Source of the DNA: Cytophagales bacterium
GTDB taxonomy: Bacteria > Bacteroidota > Bacteroidia > Cytophagales > Cyclobacteriaceae
Length of the DNA stretch: 64,000 nucleotides
Direction: 5' to 3'
Assembly: GCA_033344775.1 (NCBI GenBank)
Contig: JAWPMT010000004.1
Location: 992,001-1,056,000, forward strand
The notes below the pieces were generated by a model. The model was given only the letters and a program-made list of their open reading frames with translations. It had not been told where the DNA came from and did not search any database. How positions within the stretch are numbered: position 1 is the first letter of the stretch; each line of letters opens with the position of its first letter. The translations under genes were made by a program, and so were the position numbers. Positions 1-8,767 of the stretch are shown here, in pieces.

Positions 1-150
1 AGAACTGCAATCATTATTCGTAGGAATATTGAGCGTTCCGCCGCTTTCTAATTGGGCTTCTGTGGGGCACTGGGCATTCACAATCATTGGCAGTAAGACC
101 AAACAGATCAGACTTAAAATTCGGGCGGGTTGGTTGATATGAAGTTCCAT
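1..150 (-). CDS. Secreted protein, N-terminus only (runs off the left edge)
   Basis: Reading leftwards from the ATG at 150-148, 50 codons stay open to the window edge. The protein starts MELHINQPARILSLIC and continues through a hydrophobic stretch to a PMIVNA-QC junction, a convincing Sec signal peptide cleaved just before Gln27. The mature start (QCPTEAQLESGG) resembles the start of Bacteroidota surface proteins, but no family can be named from about 24 residues. A longer open frame on the same strand (280-14) lacks a signal peptide and is regarded as spurious. Identity needs the sequence to the left. Confidence 0.6.
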   Translation of the reverse strand, partial: MELHINQPARILSLICLVLLPMIVNAQCPTEAQLESGGTLNIPTNNDCSS

Positions 151-628
151 AAGCTTCTTCGATTGCTCGTGATACAAGATCAAAATGATGAAGCAATACT
201 ATTTTGAGACCCGCTGAATAACGGTAATATTCGATAAAGTGAGTCGATCGGTAGGTTTTCGGAAATAAGGGTGCGATCACCTTTTTTCAAAGCATTTGTC
301 GACGATTCCGGTCCATTCGTCGTTGCTTTTCGCTAAACGGGAAGGGATGCTCCGTGGAAGGGAATTTAGTTGGGATGAAAAATCCCCCGGTCTTTCAGGC
401 ACCGTCGCATCCGCGAACGGCTTTTAATAAAGGGGGACTTGCAACTGCTTTCGGAGTTTAAGGCTAATTTTCTTTCCGTCATCCTACGTTTGAACAAGCC
501 TTAAATTGAGGATTTGTTTAACTCAGAAAAGGAGGAGAAAGAATAAGACTATTTCTCGTCATTTGTCTTAAAGACCGTCAGGAATCAGAGTCCCTTTCTC
601 CACTACTTAAATCTTGAACAGTTCATGA
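151..628. other. Intergenic region between the secreted protein and the broken wecB
   Basis: No intact gene is visible. It holds a GC-rich palindromic repeat at 381-440. Near 543-617 the plus strand reads IRLFLVIC...LSPLLKS before a TGA, vaguely like the first strand and helix of a WecB N-terminus (LVIGTRPE...SPLLK) in another frame. This may be decayed wecB sequence but is too weak to call. Confidence 0.5.
381..440. repeat. GC-rich intergenic palindromic repeat, copy 1
   Basis: AATCCCCC at 381-388 is matched by GGGGGACTT at 432-440. A second element with the same ends and the same internal GGCACC lies at 31141-31181 between trpA and the DAHP synthase gene. This suggests a dispersed, non-coding repeat family. 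Confidence 0.5.
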
Positions 629-1504
629 GGCCAAGCCGAACAAACAGGTAACATCATGACCTCTTTCGAAAAGGACCTGAAAAGTCACCCTGCAGATTAT
701 GTGCTTGTAGTTGGGGATGTGACTTCATCAATGGCTTGTGGAATTGTAGCCAACAAGTGTCACGTTCCCCTCATTCACGTTGAAGCTGGTTTAAGGTCCA
801 GTAGTCGGAAAATGCCTGAAGAAATTAACAGGATTGTAATCGACAGCATCACAGATATCTTCTTCACAACGACCAAGGATGCTTCCGAGATTCTATTGAA
901 GGAAGGGAAAGAGACGGAACAAATACACCTTGCAGGCAATGTAATGATCAATTCTTTGCAACATGCTTTGCCTAAATTGCGAGAGCCTGTAGGTATCGAT
1001 CTCAATCAAAAGTATTTTGTGTTAACGTTACATAGCCCCTACAATGTAGACGAAAAACAGAAATTAGAATCCCTACTAAATCAGATAAGTCAGGATATTG
1101 GGAAAAAGGCCATTGGCATTTTCCCAGTTCATCCAAGGACACTAAAAAGCCTAAACCTCCAAAAAATACCTAATAACATTGTTACTACTTCACCCATGGG
1201 CTATCTTGAGGTTATCTGTTTACTCAAGCAATCTACAGCGGTAATCACCGACTCGGGAGGGATCCAGGAGGAAACAACCGTTTTAGGAATTCCCTGTCTT
1301 ACTTTGAGGGACAATACTGAACGACCAGAAACTGCTACCATAGGCACCAATGAATTGATCGGAACTTCCAATTTGGAAGGTTTAAGCACAGCGATTCAGA
1401 CCATCATGAATGGCAACTGGAAGAAAGGTGGGATTCCCGATTTATGGGATGGAGCTTCTTCGGAGAGAATCGCCAAAATATTATTAGATATTGTGAATCG
1501 CTAA
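629..1504 (+). pseudogene. wecB: UDP-N-acetylglucosamine 2-epimerase, N-terminally broken
   Basis: The family interconverts UDP-GlcNAc and UDP-ManNAc for surface polysaccharides. Clear WecB motifs are present: VVGDVTSS, HVEAGLRSSSRKMPEEINR, AGNVMINSL, HPRT, DSGGIQEE and RDNTERPETATIGTN. The first ATG (656) gives 282 residues, but the family is usually about 360-380. Family-like sequence (GQAEQTGNIM) continues in frame upstream of that ATG to codon 629 and is cut by TGA at 626-628; TAA follows at 608-610. The GTRPE and TGQHYD segments of the first Rossmann half are absent. It is therefore best read as a decayed or deleted copy, although a truncated product from 656 cannot be excluded. It is alone on the plus strand, at the edge of the polysaccharide locus. 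Confidence 0.75.
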
Positions 1505-1611
1505 ACTTATATGGACTCGATGATAAAGGAGCGTTCAATATGAATTTGGGGCCTTAGTCCTGTAGGTTGCAAGAGGTCTTCTGAGAAGAAAAATTAGCGA
1601 ATTTGTAATCA

Positions 1612-3978
1612 TCACATGCGAAGTATTCGATAAGAGTAAACTTCTTCATTTAGTACCACTCTTACGAAATAAACGCCCTTGTTTCGAGGCATTGGTATCA
1701 TCTCAACATGCTCAACATGGCTATATTCCATACTCGAAATGTTTTTACCCGACAGATCCAATAGGTCTATCCTTACACTCCCGAACTTACGTGCTAACTG
1801 TACACTAAAGAAATCTTTAGCAGGGTTTGGATATACCCTTAAGTGATGTCCATCTTTCTGAGCTCCAAGTAACAGGTCCAATGTCACACATTCAGATAAA
1901 ATTGAGCAATTGCCTATCATCAGTTCTACTGAAAACTCCCCACTATAAGGAGGCATAAATGACGGTTGGTTTCCACTACCAATTATTTCATTTTTAGAAC
2001 AGTCAATCCATCGATACTCCCCTTCAATTCCCGGGGCATACAAAGTATTCTCTCTGATTTCCAGAGAAAGAGAATCTGGTTTGTCAACAATTTCCAAATT
2101 CAAAGTGACTGTACTATCACACCCTGCCTGAGAAATAAAGGTCTCGGTATAGGTACCGGACTCAAATAGTTCTTTATCATAGAAAAACATGGGTCCGCAA
2201 GTCGTTGTATCTACATTCAACTCAAGCAGTGGGTCAATCTCCAAATTTAAAGTGACCGTACTGTCGCATCCTGCCTGAGAGCGAAAGGTCTCGGTATATG
2301 TACCAGATTCAAATAGCTCTTTACCATTAAAAGTATACTGAGAACACACGGTTAAGTCAATTTCAATCGGACTTAAATTTGGGCTCTGCGCAATATGCCG
2401 CTCTTGAAAAATCTGCTCAAAGTCCTGAACAATCTCCTCATATTCCTTGTCTTCGACAAGATTCCTGGTCTCATTCGGATCAACCTGATAGTCATACAAC
2501 TCCCTCCCCACCAACTCACCACAACGTTGCTTATTAATATAATCAATTTGAATCCAACGAGTATATCTGTATCGTTTACTGCGCAAGGAGTAACCCATTA
2601 CGGGGAGCCCATTCATTTTTCTGGGATACTGGCTCAGAGCGGCGAACCTAATTGCAGTAGAACGATCGCTTAAAATGGGTTTCAAGGACTTTCCGGGAAG
2701 GCCTTCTATTCCCTGTATTCCGGTCATATCCACAAGCGTCGGAAACAAATCAACTAATTCGACAGGAGAGTCTGAGATATTCGGTGATTCATGTGCCGTC
2801 CGGGGATCGTAAATCGTAAGCGGCGTTCGTACTGCTTGTTCAAAAACTGAATGTTTAGCCCATTGTGCATGATCACCCAAATGCCACCCATGATCACTAA
2901 CAAATACTACAATCGTATTTTTATCAAGCTCAAGTTTTTGCAAATGATCTAAGAGTTGTCCGATCTGCTCATCAATGTAGGATACACACGCATAATATCC
3001 ATGAATCAATCTTTTTTGCCTGAGTTCACTGACCTTTTGACCCAAATTCGTATCAGAATATTGCTTTCTTAATTCACCAAAACTGTTAAATGCAAAACCC
3101 GGAATACTCTCATCTCGATCCTGGAAGGGGTTAATAGGAATTTCATCTCTGTCATAAAGGTCCCAATATTGTTTTGGAGCAACGAACGGAAGGTGAGGTT
3201 TCCCATAGCCAACGGCCATGAAAAATGGTGAATTACCTGCGGCAAGATCAGTCATTTTGTCTATTGCATACTTTGTCCTTGCCCCATCTAAATAGGCATC
3301 ATCCGGTAATTCGATGCTTTCATCACTAGGTCTGGCTAATGGAAAAAGTTTCAATGCCCGATTGATTTCCGCGGCATCTGTAATTTCATTTTGTGTTACA
3401 TACTCCTGAAAAGCCTCATATTGTTCTTTTACTTCAGGGTTATGATAACCATTAAAACCTGATCCTGTGTTTGAATTGAAATAAGCGGTGGGAACTTCTT
3501 CAAATCCATGAGACCAGGAAAGACTATCACCAGTTGCATCTACGGATCCTCTATGAAAAATCTTCCCTGTTCCTGCAGTAGCGTAACCACTATTCTTAAA
3601 GTGCTGGGGAATTGAAATTATACCGGGGTTTTGTTGCCTTACTGGTGTACTAAGGTTGTAGATTGAAATGTCATCAATGTATCTACCAGTCAACATACTT
3701 GCTCTTGATGGTGAACAGATAGCCATTTGACAAGAAGCATTTAGGAAAGTCGTACTCTTCGTAATAAGGCTATCAATATGAGGGGTTATGGCCAAGGAAT
3801 CACCATATGCATTTAATGCGGGTTTTAAATCATCTACATAGATAAGGAGAACGTTATCCTGAGCCTTAATCGGGCATATGGAGAGGAGTAGCAGGAGGAA
3901 CAAAGCAAATAGAATGACTACATTTCTACGATTCAGATCTCGGATGAATTCAGCAAAAATGTATTGGTCTCTCATCAC
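1612..3978 (-). CDS. T9SS-exported sulfatase (iduronate-2-sulfatase-like)
   Basis: Hydrolyses sulfate esters, probably from a sulfated polysaccharide, outside the cell. The 788-residue protein has an N-terminal hydrophobic signal (about 19-39), the metal-binding VDD near 48-50, and the sulfatase signature C-S-P-S-R-A-S-M-L-T-G-R with Cys88 as the formylglycine precursor. VSDHGWHLGDH supplies further metal ligands. After the catalytic domain come two near-identical FESGTYTETF...GCDSTVTLNL repeats and a type IX sorting domain (VYPNPAKDFFSV ... GVYFVRVVLNEE). Maturation needs a formylglycine-generating enzyme; a candidate lies at 56008-57024. It lies beside a locus with four sulfotransferases, so it may remodel the cell's own polymer. 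Substrate specificity is inferred only. Confidence 0.93.
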   Translation of the reverse strand: MMRDQYIFAEFIRDLNRRNVVILFALFLLLLLSICPIKAQDNVLLIYVDDLKPALNAYGDSLAITPHIDSLITKSTTFLNASCQMAICSPSRASMLTGRYIDDISIYNLSTPVRQQNPGIISIPQHFKNSGYATAGTGKIFHRGSVDATGDSLSWSHGFEEVPTAYFNSNTGSGFNGYHNPEVKEQYEAFQEYVTQNEITDAAEINRALKLFPLARPSDESIELPDDAYLDGARTKYAIDKMTDLAAGNSPFFMAVGYGKPHLPFVAPKQYWDLYDRDEIPINPFQDRDESIPGFAFNSFGELRKQYSDTNLGQKVSELRQKRLIHGYYACVSYIDEQIGQLLDHLQKLELDKNTIVVFVSDHGWHLGDHAQWAKHSVFEQAVRTPLTIYDPRTAHESPNISDSPVELVDLFPTLVDMTGIQGIEGLPGKSLKPILSDRSTAIRFAALSQYPRKMNGLPVMGYSLRSKRYRYTRWIQIDYINKQRCGELVGRELYDYQVDPNETRNLVEDKEYEEIVQDFEQIFQERHIAQSPNLSPIEIDLTVCSQYTFNGKELFESGTYTETFRSQAGCDSTVTLNLEIDPLLELNVDTTTCGPMFFYDKELFESGTYTETFISQAGCDSTVTLNLEIVDKPDSLSLEIRENTLYAPGIEGEYRWIDCSKNEIIGSGNQPSFMPPYSGEFSVELMIGNCSILSECVTLDLLLGAQKDGHHLRVYPNPAKDFFSVQLARKFGSVRIDLLDLSGKNISSMEYSHVEHVEMIPMPRNKGVYFVRVVLNEEVYSYRILRM
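2092..2329 (-). repeat. Tandem intragenic repeat in the sulfatase C-terminal stalk
   Basis: Two copies of about 90 bp (2092-2182 and 2239-2329), clearly similar at the DNA level, each encode FNG/FYD-KELFESGTYTETF-x-SQAGCDSTVTLNLEI. These short repeats are common linkers between catalytic and sorting domains in Bacteroidota secreted proteins. Confidence 0.8.
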
Positions 3979-4170
3979 TATTAGTATTGACGAACTTACC
4001 CAGCAAAGATATGCGTATAATGATGCAACAAGAGTCGAAACTTTTGCTGACGGTTAAGTTCGTTTTCTATCTTAGGATTAATGTTAACATTCATCCTCAC
4101 AATCTTCTAAAGAAGTAAGAATCCTTCTTAAAAATGTCATATGAGTCAGGGCAAATCAATTCGCACCGAC

Positions 4171-4950
4171 TCAATGTCGATTCATCCGGATTCTCAGTAA
4201 GTGTCGCTCTGGGTCTTCAAATGCAGACCTCCCATGCAGCATCGTTTTATTATTAATAAAAATGAGGTCGCGATCTTCCAGATAGAATTTTTGAGTCTTC
4301 TCAGAGTTCAAAATGATTTTCTTTAAAGCTTTGAATGCCTCGACTTGATCTGTGGTACACAACTCAGGGTTTAATAAGATTGCTTTTTCAAATGTATCGA
4401 CCCTGAATCTAATTTCATTGTCTCTTAGGATAGGACCAAAATTGTATTCTCTTTCTTTCCGGTTATCTTTTTTGAACACATTTGGTACAATAAAAGGATA
4501 ATTAGTATTTCGTAATATTTCCTCATACCGCCTATTCTTGGTATTACTTTGAAATTCTTCAAGGATATCGTCGAGACTTAACACATAAGATAACCCACCA
4601 CCGCAATTAGCCTTTTTAATAGTCAATAGACCAAAGAAGTCCTCAGGATACTCGCTATATTGGCTATCGGTGTGCATCTCAGCCTCATGAGAATGCTCTG
4701 AGTATGTTTTTACAAAACTCCTCGATTTTTCATTCATCTTGATGTCCCATATGATGCTATCTGAAGTATCATGCGATATAGGTACTCCGACTAATTGGCA
4801 AAGGTCAAGATACACTTCCTTTAATTCATCAAGGTCTTCTATGTCTTTGGCGAATTGAGGAATCAAGATAAATCCCTTATTTTCTAACGTTTCGCGTATG
4901 CTTAGTGCCAGAGATGGTAAACTCAAGTCTTGGTCCTGTACTAAATTCAT
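4171..4950 (-). CDS. TauD/TfdA-like Fe(II)/2-oxoglutarate dioxygenase
   Basis: Members hydroxylate or desaturate small substrates using Fe(II), O2 and 2-oxoglutarate. The double-stranded beta-helix iron ligands are visible: His93-x-Asp95 (EMHTDSQYS) and His239 (MLHGRSAF), followed by an Arg-rich RHLLRIRM tail expected to bind 2-oxoglutarate. The 259-residue length fits the clavaminate synthase-like branch. It is last in a leftward run WbqC, ATP-grasp-like protein, PhyH-like oxygenase, TauD-like oxygenase, which suggests oxidative tailoring of the same molecule. The substrate is unknown. Confidence 0.82.
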   Translation of the reverse strand: MNLVQDQDLSLPSLALSIRETLENKGFILIPQFAKDIEDLDELKEVYLDLCQLVGVPISHDTSDSIIWDIKMNEKSRSFVKTYSEHSHEAEMHTDSQYSEYPEDFFGLLTIKKANCGGGLSYVLSLDDILEEFQSNTKNRRYEEILRNTNYPFIVPNVFKKDNRKEREYNFGPILRDNEIRFRVDTFEKAILLNPELCTTDQVEAFKALKKIILNSEKTQKFYLEDRDLIFINNKTMLHGRSAFEDPERHLLRIRMNRH

Positions 4951-5032
4951 GGATGTTGATTATGTCTAAGAAATAAAATAGCTGGAAACGAACAGTAAAA
5001 CAACTACATCTGTCGACAGATCTGATATTGAA

Positions 5033-5920
5033 TTACTTGTTAGATTTTAAGAGTGTAGGAAATATGCTCGGGTCTCTATAATCAGGATTACCAGCGGCAT
5101 CTTCTCTGCAAAGATAATCGTAACCTATTCGAATGAGATCCCCATTGGGTTTAAATACTTGCTGGTATTTATTTGTTGCATCCTGAAAATGTATTGCCAA
5201 TGCGATTCTATCTCTACTACTGAGGTTTGATCGGCTGGCATGAATCGTATGACAGTTATGGAAACTTACCTGTCCTTTTTTCAGTAACATGGGGACTTCT
5301 TTCGCTTCGGGTCGATCGGATTGTAGGTACTCTTGGAATCCGGAAAGATCCATATTTGTGAAGTTGAAATATTTCTTGACTTGATCATCAGTCCTCCAAC
5401 GATGACTCTCATCGATGTGAAATAGAGGCCCCATGTCCAATGTGCAATCCTGGAGAGGAATCCAAGCTGTTAACATATTATTGGACGTGCAGGTGGGCCA
5501 GTATGCTTTATCGGAATGCCAACCTACCGTGTTGATTGAACGGTCAGAAGATGGTTTCTTAGTGAGCAGGGAATCAGCAAAAAGTCTGATTTCATCGGTT
5601 TCAGCAAGAATGGCAGCTGTTGCCACGACTAAGGGATGAAATCCCGCATTTGCAAGAGATTCCTTTTGCAATGTGACAAACTCATCGTTGAATAATGTTC
5701 CTTCCTGATTATCAACACTGGAAGCAATTCTTTGGTGTAAGACCTCTTTATCGATTTCTCCTCTATAGAATTCCTGAGTACCGTCCAGTGCTTCCTTAAT
5801 TACCATATCATCAAGCATCACAGGTGACGTATACCAGCCGTGTTTTTTGTAAAAGAGAATATCCTCATCTTTCGGAAGCAAATGGGAATATTCTTTCTTA
5901 ATGCTTTCAAGTATTAACAT
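5033..5920 (-). CDS. Phytanoyl-CoA dioxygenase (PhyH)-family oxygenase
   Basis: A second non-heme Fe(II)/2-oxoglutarate oxygenase. The His135-x-Asp137 motif (GWHSDKAYWP) and the distal His227 followed by S-x-x-N and Arg (IHASRSNLSSRDR) are all present, so it should be active. It has 295 residues and no signal peptide, so it is cytoplasmic. It lies 11 bp downstream of the ATP-grasp-like gene and 82 bp upstream of the TauD-like gene, indicating one operon. PhyH-family enzymes often hydroxylate acyl chains or amino acids in biosynthetic clusters; the substrate here is not deducible. Confidence 0.85.
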   Translation of the reverse strand: MLILESIKKEYSHLLPKDEDILFYKKHGWYTSPVMLDDMVIKEALDGTQEFYRGEIDKEVLHQRIASSVDNQEGTLFNDEFVTLQKESLANAGFHPLVVATAAILAETDEIRLFADSLLTKKPSSDRSINTVGWHSDKAYWPTCTSNNMLTAWIPLQDCTLDMGPLFHIDESHRWRTDDQVKKYFNFTNMDLSGFQEYLQSDRPEAKEVPMLLKKGQVSFHNCHTIHASRSNLSSRDRIALAIHFQDATNKYQQVFKPNGDLIRIGYDYLCREDAAGNPDYRDPSIFPTLLKSNK

Positions 5921-5931
5921 ATTCTCAAAAA

Positions 5932-7134
5932 CTATATGAATTTTAAATATTGAAAATCAGGTTCAACTGTCTCCCTTAACGTGACTGAAAATGCTTTCCG
6001 ATGATCCACTTTATTAGTAATCGGATATGAAGAGGTGCGAAACTCACCTAATCCAAAATATTGATCATCAAGAAATAATAGTGTTCCCGTCAAGTAGTCA
6101 TGGTATTTTTGGCTTCCAATTGTGCCCGAAACCCGGGTAGTTGGAACCCATTTTTGCAATACCATCTGTTCCTTTGCATTTGAGGCAAACAGCTGGTGCC
6201 ATTCTTCCTCTGATGTCAATGCCCCGGCATAAACCCCCTGACTCTTTCCAAGAGAGGAACTCTTCATAATCCAACAACTTCGGTTATCCCTCGCCTCACG
6301 CCATATGTCACTGCCAACAGCATAATTATACGATGGCAATAGAAATGACTTAAAAAATTCGTCTTCTTGTGAAGACAACACATCCTTTCTAAAGGAGTCG
6401 TTATAAAGAACTGAGAAAAAACGTTTATCGTGAATTAGAAAAACTGTTCGCAAATCGTTCCAGAAATTATGCTGGATCATCCTTGAGAGCACTGACTTTT
6501 CCATCGCCAGGATTTCATCGAATCCCAATTCCGATAAAATAATACTTGTCTCTAAATTAGCATTCAATGTTGAGGCTTCCTGATAAGGAACACGAATCAA
6601 TTCAACACCTATCTTTGAGAGATATGGTGCAATCAATTTGGACTCGTTTTTTTGATCCTCGCCTTGCAAGACGATTAGCTTGTTATATTTTGAAATAGAG
6701 GGGAATAGGTAGCCAAAGAGTTCATCATAAGGATGTTCGGTAGCTACATTCGAACGTTGAACCTTCAAATAATCCTTTGACATTTGTTCAAAAATCGCTT
6801 GCTGAAAGTATCCGTTAAAAGCAAAACGACAGGTAATTTCCAGCAACTTCATCTGATCTGATTCGTCATAGATGAAATCCGTACGAAAAGTACCGCATTT
6901 GTAAGGTTTCCCTTTATATAGGTCCAAAACCTCTGTCACAGTTTTATCCAGAGGCATCAAGTGACTGTATTTGTCATACTCAGACACAAAATGCATGATC
7001 AACCGACTAAGAAGTTTCTGTAACTTTTCGATCTGATGATGATGTTCATGACTGATGACCACCGGTTGATCGAAAGTCCACTGTTTGAAATACAATTTCC
7101 TCTCCGCAATTAAAGCATCTATTAGTTCCTGCAT
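5932..7134 (-). CDS. ATP-grasp-like ligase candidate (circularly permuted type)
   Basis: No family can be named with certainty. RTDFIYDES...KLLEITCRFAFNGY resembles the metal-binding acidic segment of ATP-grasp ligases in the glutathionylspermidine-synthase style. CWIMKSSSLGKSQGVYAG resembles their glycine-rich nucleotide loop, and MVLQKWVPTTR the strand before the hinge. That arrangement suggests a ligase joining a carboxylate to an amine. The 400-residue protein is cytoplasmic and lies 2 bp after the WbqC gene, so the two are almost surely co-translated. In this setting it could ligate an amino acid or acyl group that the two downstream oxygenases modify. That role is inference. Confidence 0.5.
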   Translation of the reverse strand: MQELIDALIAERKLYFKQWTFDQPVVISHEHHHQIEKLQKLLSRLIMHFVSEYDKYSHLMPLDKTVTEVLDLYKGKPYKCGTFRTDFIYDESDQMKLLEITCRFAFNGYFQQAIFEQMSKDYLKVQRSNVATEHPYDELFGYLFPSISKYNKLIVLQGEDQKNESKLIAPYLSKIGVELIRVPYQEASTLNANLETSIILSELGFDEILAMEKSVLSRMIQHNFWNDLRTVFLIHDKRFFSVLYNDSFRKDVLSSQEDEFFKSFLLPSYNYAVGSDIWREARDNRSCWIMKSSSLGKSQGVYAGALTSEEEWHQLFASNAKEQMVLQKWVPTTRVSGTIGSQKYHDYLTGTLLFLDDQYFGLGEFRTSSYPITNKVDHRKAFSVTLRETVEPDFQYLKFI

Positions 7135-7136
7135 AC

Positions 7137-7877
7137 CTAAGTGATTAGCTCGAACTCCGAAAGCATTGACTTCACCTTCTCTCTCCCATTATGGAATAAG
7201 ACATCTAGAATTGATAAATTAGGGTGGAAAACATCCAGGTGCTGATCATAATTCAGATCATTGACTTTTAAAAATGACAGATCGACTCCAAATTTTTGAA
7301 AATCTTCTGGCTTGTATAGACCTTGCCCACCAATAGGATTGATGTAATGAGAAGCCTCTTCATATGCGCAAATTCCAGCGATACGTGCGGTCATAGGTGG
7401 CAAACCGCTTTCTATATCACTTTTTAATTTTTCCTCAATTTCCTCATATGGCTTGTTGTTCTCCTCGATAACTGTCTTGATATCCAAAAAAGAACAAATT
7501 GACTTAATGGCATGATTATTTAGTTCCGCCACATATTCTGAGGAATTCTCCAATATAGATTCATATACATGGAAAATTTCATCGAAAAATGGAGACCTCT
7601 TATAGTTATGGAATATGAATTTTCTTGCTCCTGTCCTCCAGTCTGAAAATTCATTAATCTGAACATTAGAAATGATCGTTCCACTACGAAATTTTCTAAT
7701 AGGATAGCCTATGTATGAGACATTTTGATTCGAATAATTGATAACTCTATTTCTGTTGATCCAACTGGATTTACGATAATCAACTATACTGTAAGAAACA
7801 AATTTATCGACGGAGCTTATAAGCTGAAAGTACCCTATGTATGGCAAAAAATAGGGCTGCATGATCGCTATTTTCAT
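7137..7877 (-). CDS. WbqC-family protein
   Basis: The opening KIAIMQPYFLPYIGYFQLI, the following VDKFVSYSIVDYRKSSWINRNR-type segment and the GGQGLYKPEDF and FHPNLSILDVLFHNG motifs are typical of WbqC (about 230-250 residues; 246 here). WbqC proteins occur in O-antigen and surface-polysaccharide clusters and in natural-product clusters. Their reaction is poorly defined; an amide- or acyl-forming step on amino sugars has been suggested. It is first gene of a four-gene leftward unit and is divergent from the MaoC gene. Confidence 0.88.
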   Translation of the reverse strand: MKIAIMQPYFLPYIGYFQLISSVDKFVSYSIVDYRKSSWINRNRVINYSNQNVSYIGYPIRKFRSGTIISNVQINEFSDWRTGARKFIFHNYKRSPFFDEIFHVYESILENSSEYVAELNNHAIKSICSFLDIKTVIEENNKPYEEIEEKLKSDIESGLPPMTARIAGICAYEEASHYINPIGGQGLYKPEDFQKFGVDLSFLKVNDLNYDQHLDVFHPNLSILDVLFHNGREKVKSMLSEFELIT

Positions 7878-8305
7878 CTACGTCACGAAGAGTTACAGGT
7901 TATTATATTGTCTAAGCTTAACTTCCCAACTGATGTTCGAAGTTATTTATATTCTTCGGTAGCCCAATTAAGCAATAGTTTCCAAACCGAAGGAAAGCAT
8001 ATTTAATTTATTGAGTAATTTCCCGAAGAATCAAATTACGAATCTAAATCAAATGATGTACTTCAGCGATAATATCACTTAAAAATTAAAGATCTTCGCA
8101 CCACATATATGAGATTGTATTCAGTAGATAGAACTTTGGGAATATTTTCTATTAATCAATGTTGATATTTTTTTACCTTCTGGCATTTCCCGAACTTAAT
8201 GTACCAGGGGAATCAAGTATTTTTACACCAACCAAAACATCTCTGGACAAGGATTCAAGTGACTTAATATTTATTAAGCATTCAACTCAATTAAACTAAT
8301 AGTTC
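7878..8305. other. Divergent intergenic region (WbqC unit / MaoC unit)
   Basis: 428 AT-rich bases between divergently transcribed genes, presumably holding both promoters. No clear pairing of TTG with TAnnTTTG at proper spacing, no stable hairpin and no convincing small gene was recognised. A 93-codon plus-strand frame at 7725-8006 mostly overlaps wbqC and looks spurious. Confidence 0.5.
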
Positions 8306-8767
8306 ATGACTGTAAATAATGGATTTGGAAGATATTTTGAAGATTTTGAAAAAGGATCGATTATCAATCACCAAACTTCAAAAACAATCTTCGAGAGCGA
8401 CAATAATTTCTTTTCCTTATTAACGATGAATCATCATCCAGTTCACTTAAATAGTCACTATGCTGAACAAAATGAACATGGAAAAATTCTAGTAGTCGGC
8501 ACTCTGGTTTTTTCATTAGCTGTGGGACTTACAGTTCCAGATATAAGTGGAAAAGCCATTGCCAATTTGGGCTATGAGTCGATCAAGCACCTCCATCCGA
8601 CTTTTATCAATGATACGATATATGCTAAAACTGAGGTGCTTGATTTAATACCATCAAAATCCAAAAATGATCGAGGAATTGTATACGTGGAGACCGTAGT
8701 TACCAATCAAAAGGAAGTAGTAGTGATGAGCTTCAGAAGAAAAGTATTAGTTAAAAGAAAAGCATGA
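8306..8767 (+). CDS. MaoC-like hot-dog (de)hydratase
   Basis: A single hot-dog domain of 153 residues. The hydratase signature is visible: Asp32-Asn in ESDNNFFSLLTMN, then HHPVHLNSHYA with His47 as the expected catalytic His. The D-N-x-x-F-x-x-L-T-x-N-x-H-P-x-H pattern resembles mesaconyl-CoA (beta-methylmalyl-CoA) hydratases more than fatty-acid enoyl hydratases. The stop codon overlaps the start of the CitE-like gene by 4 bp (ATGA), and those two enzyme types act in sequence on branched hydroxy-dicarboxylyl-CoA esters. Here it probably makes or breaks an acyl-CoA for polymer decoration; that use is inferred. Confidence 0.85.
   Translation: MTVNNGFGRYFEDFEKGSIINHQTSKTIFESDNNFFSLLTMNHHPVHLNSHYAEQNEHGKILVVGTLVFSLAVGLTVPDISGKAIANLGYESIKHLHPTFINDTIYAKTEVLDLIPSKSKNDRGIVYVETVVTNQKEVVVMSFRRKVLVKRKA

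Noticed and set aside
14-280. 88-codon minus-strand frame
   Set aside because: No signal, domain or start context; it overlaps, in another frame, the signal-peptide gene starting at 150.
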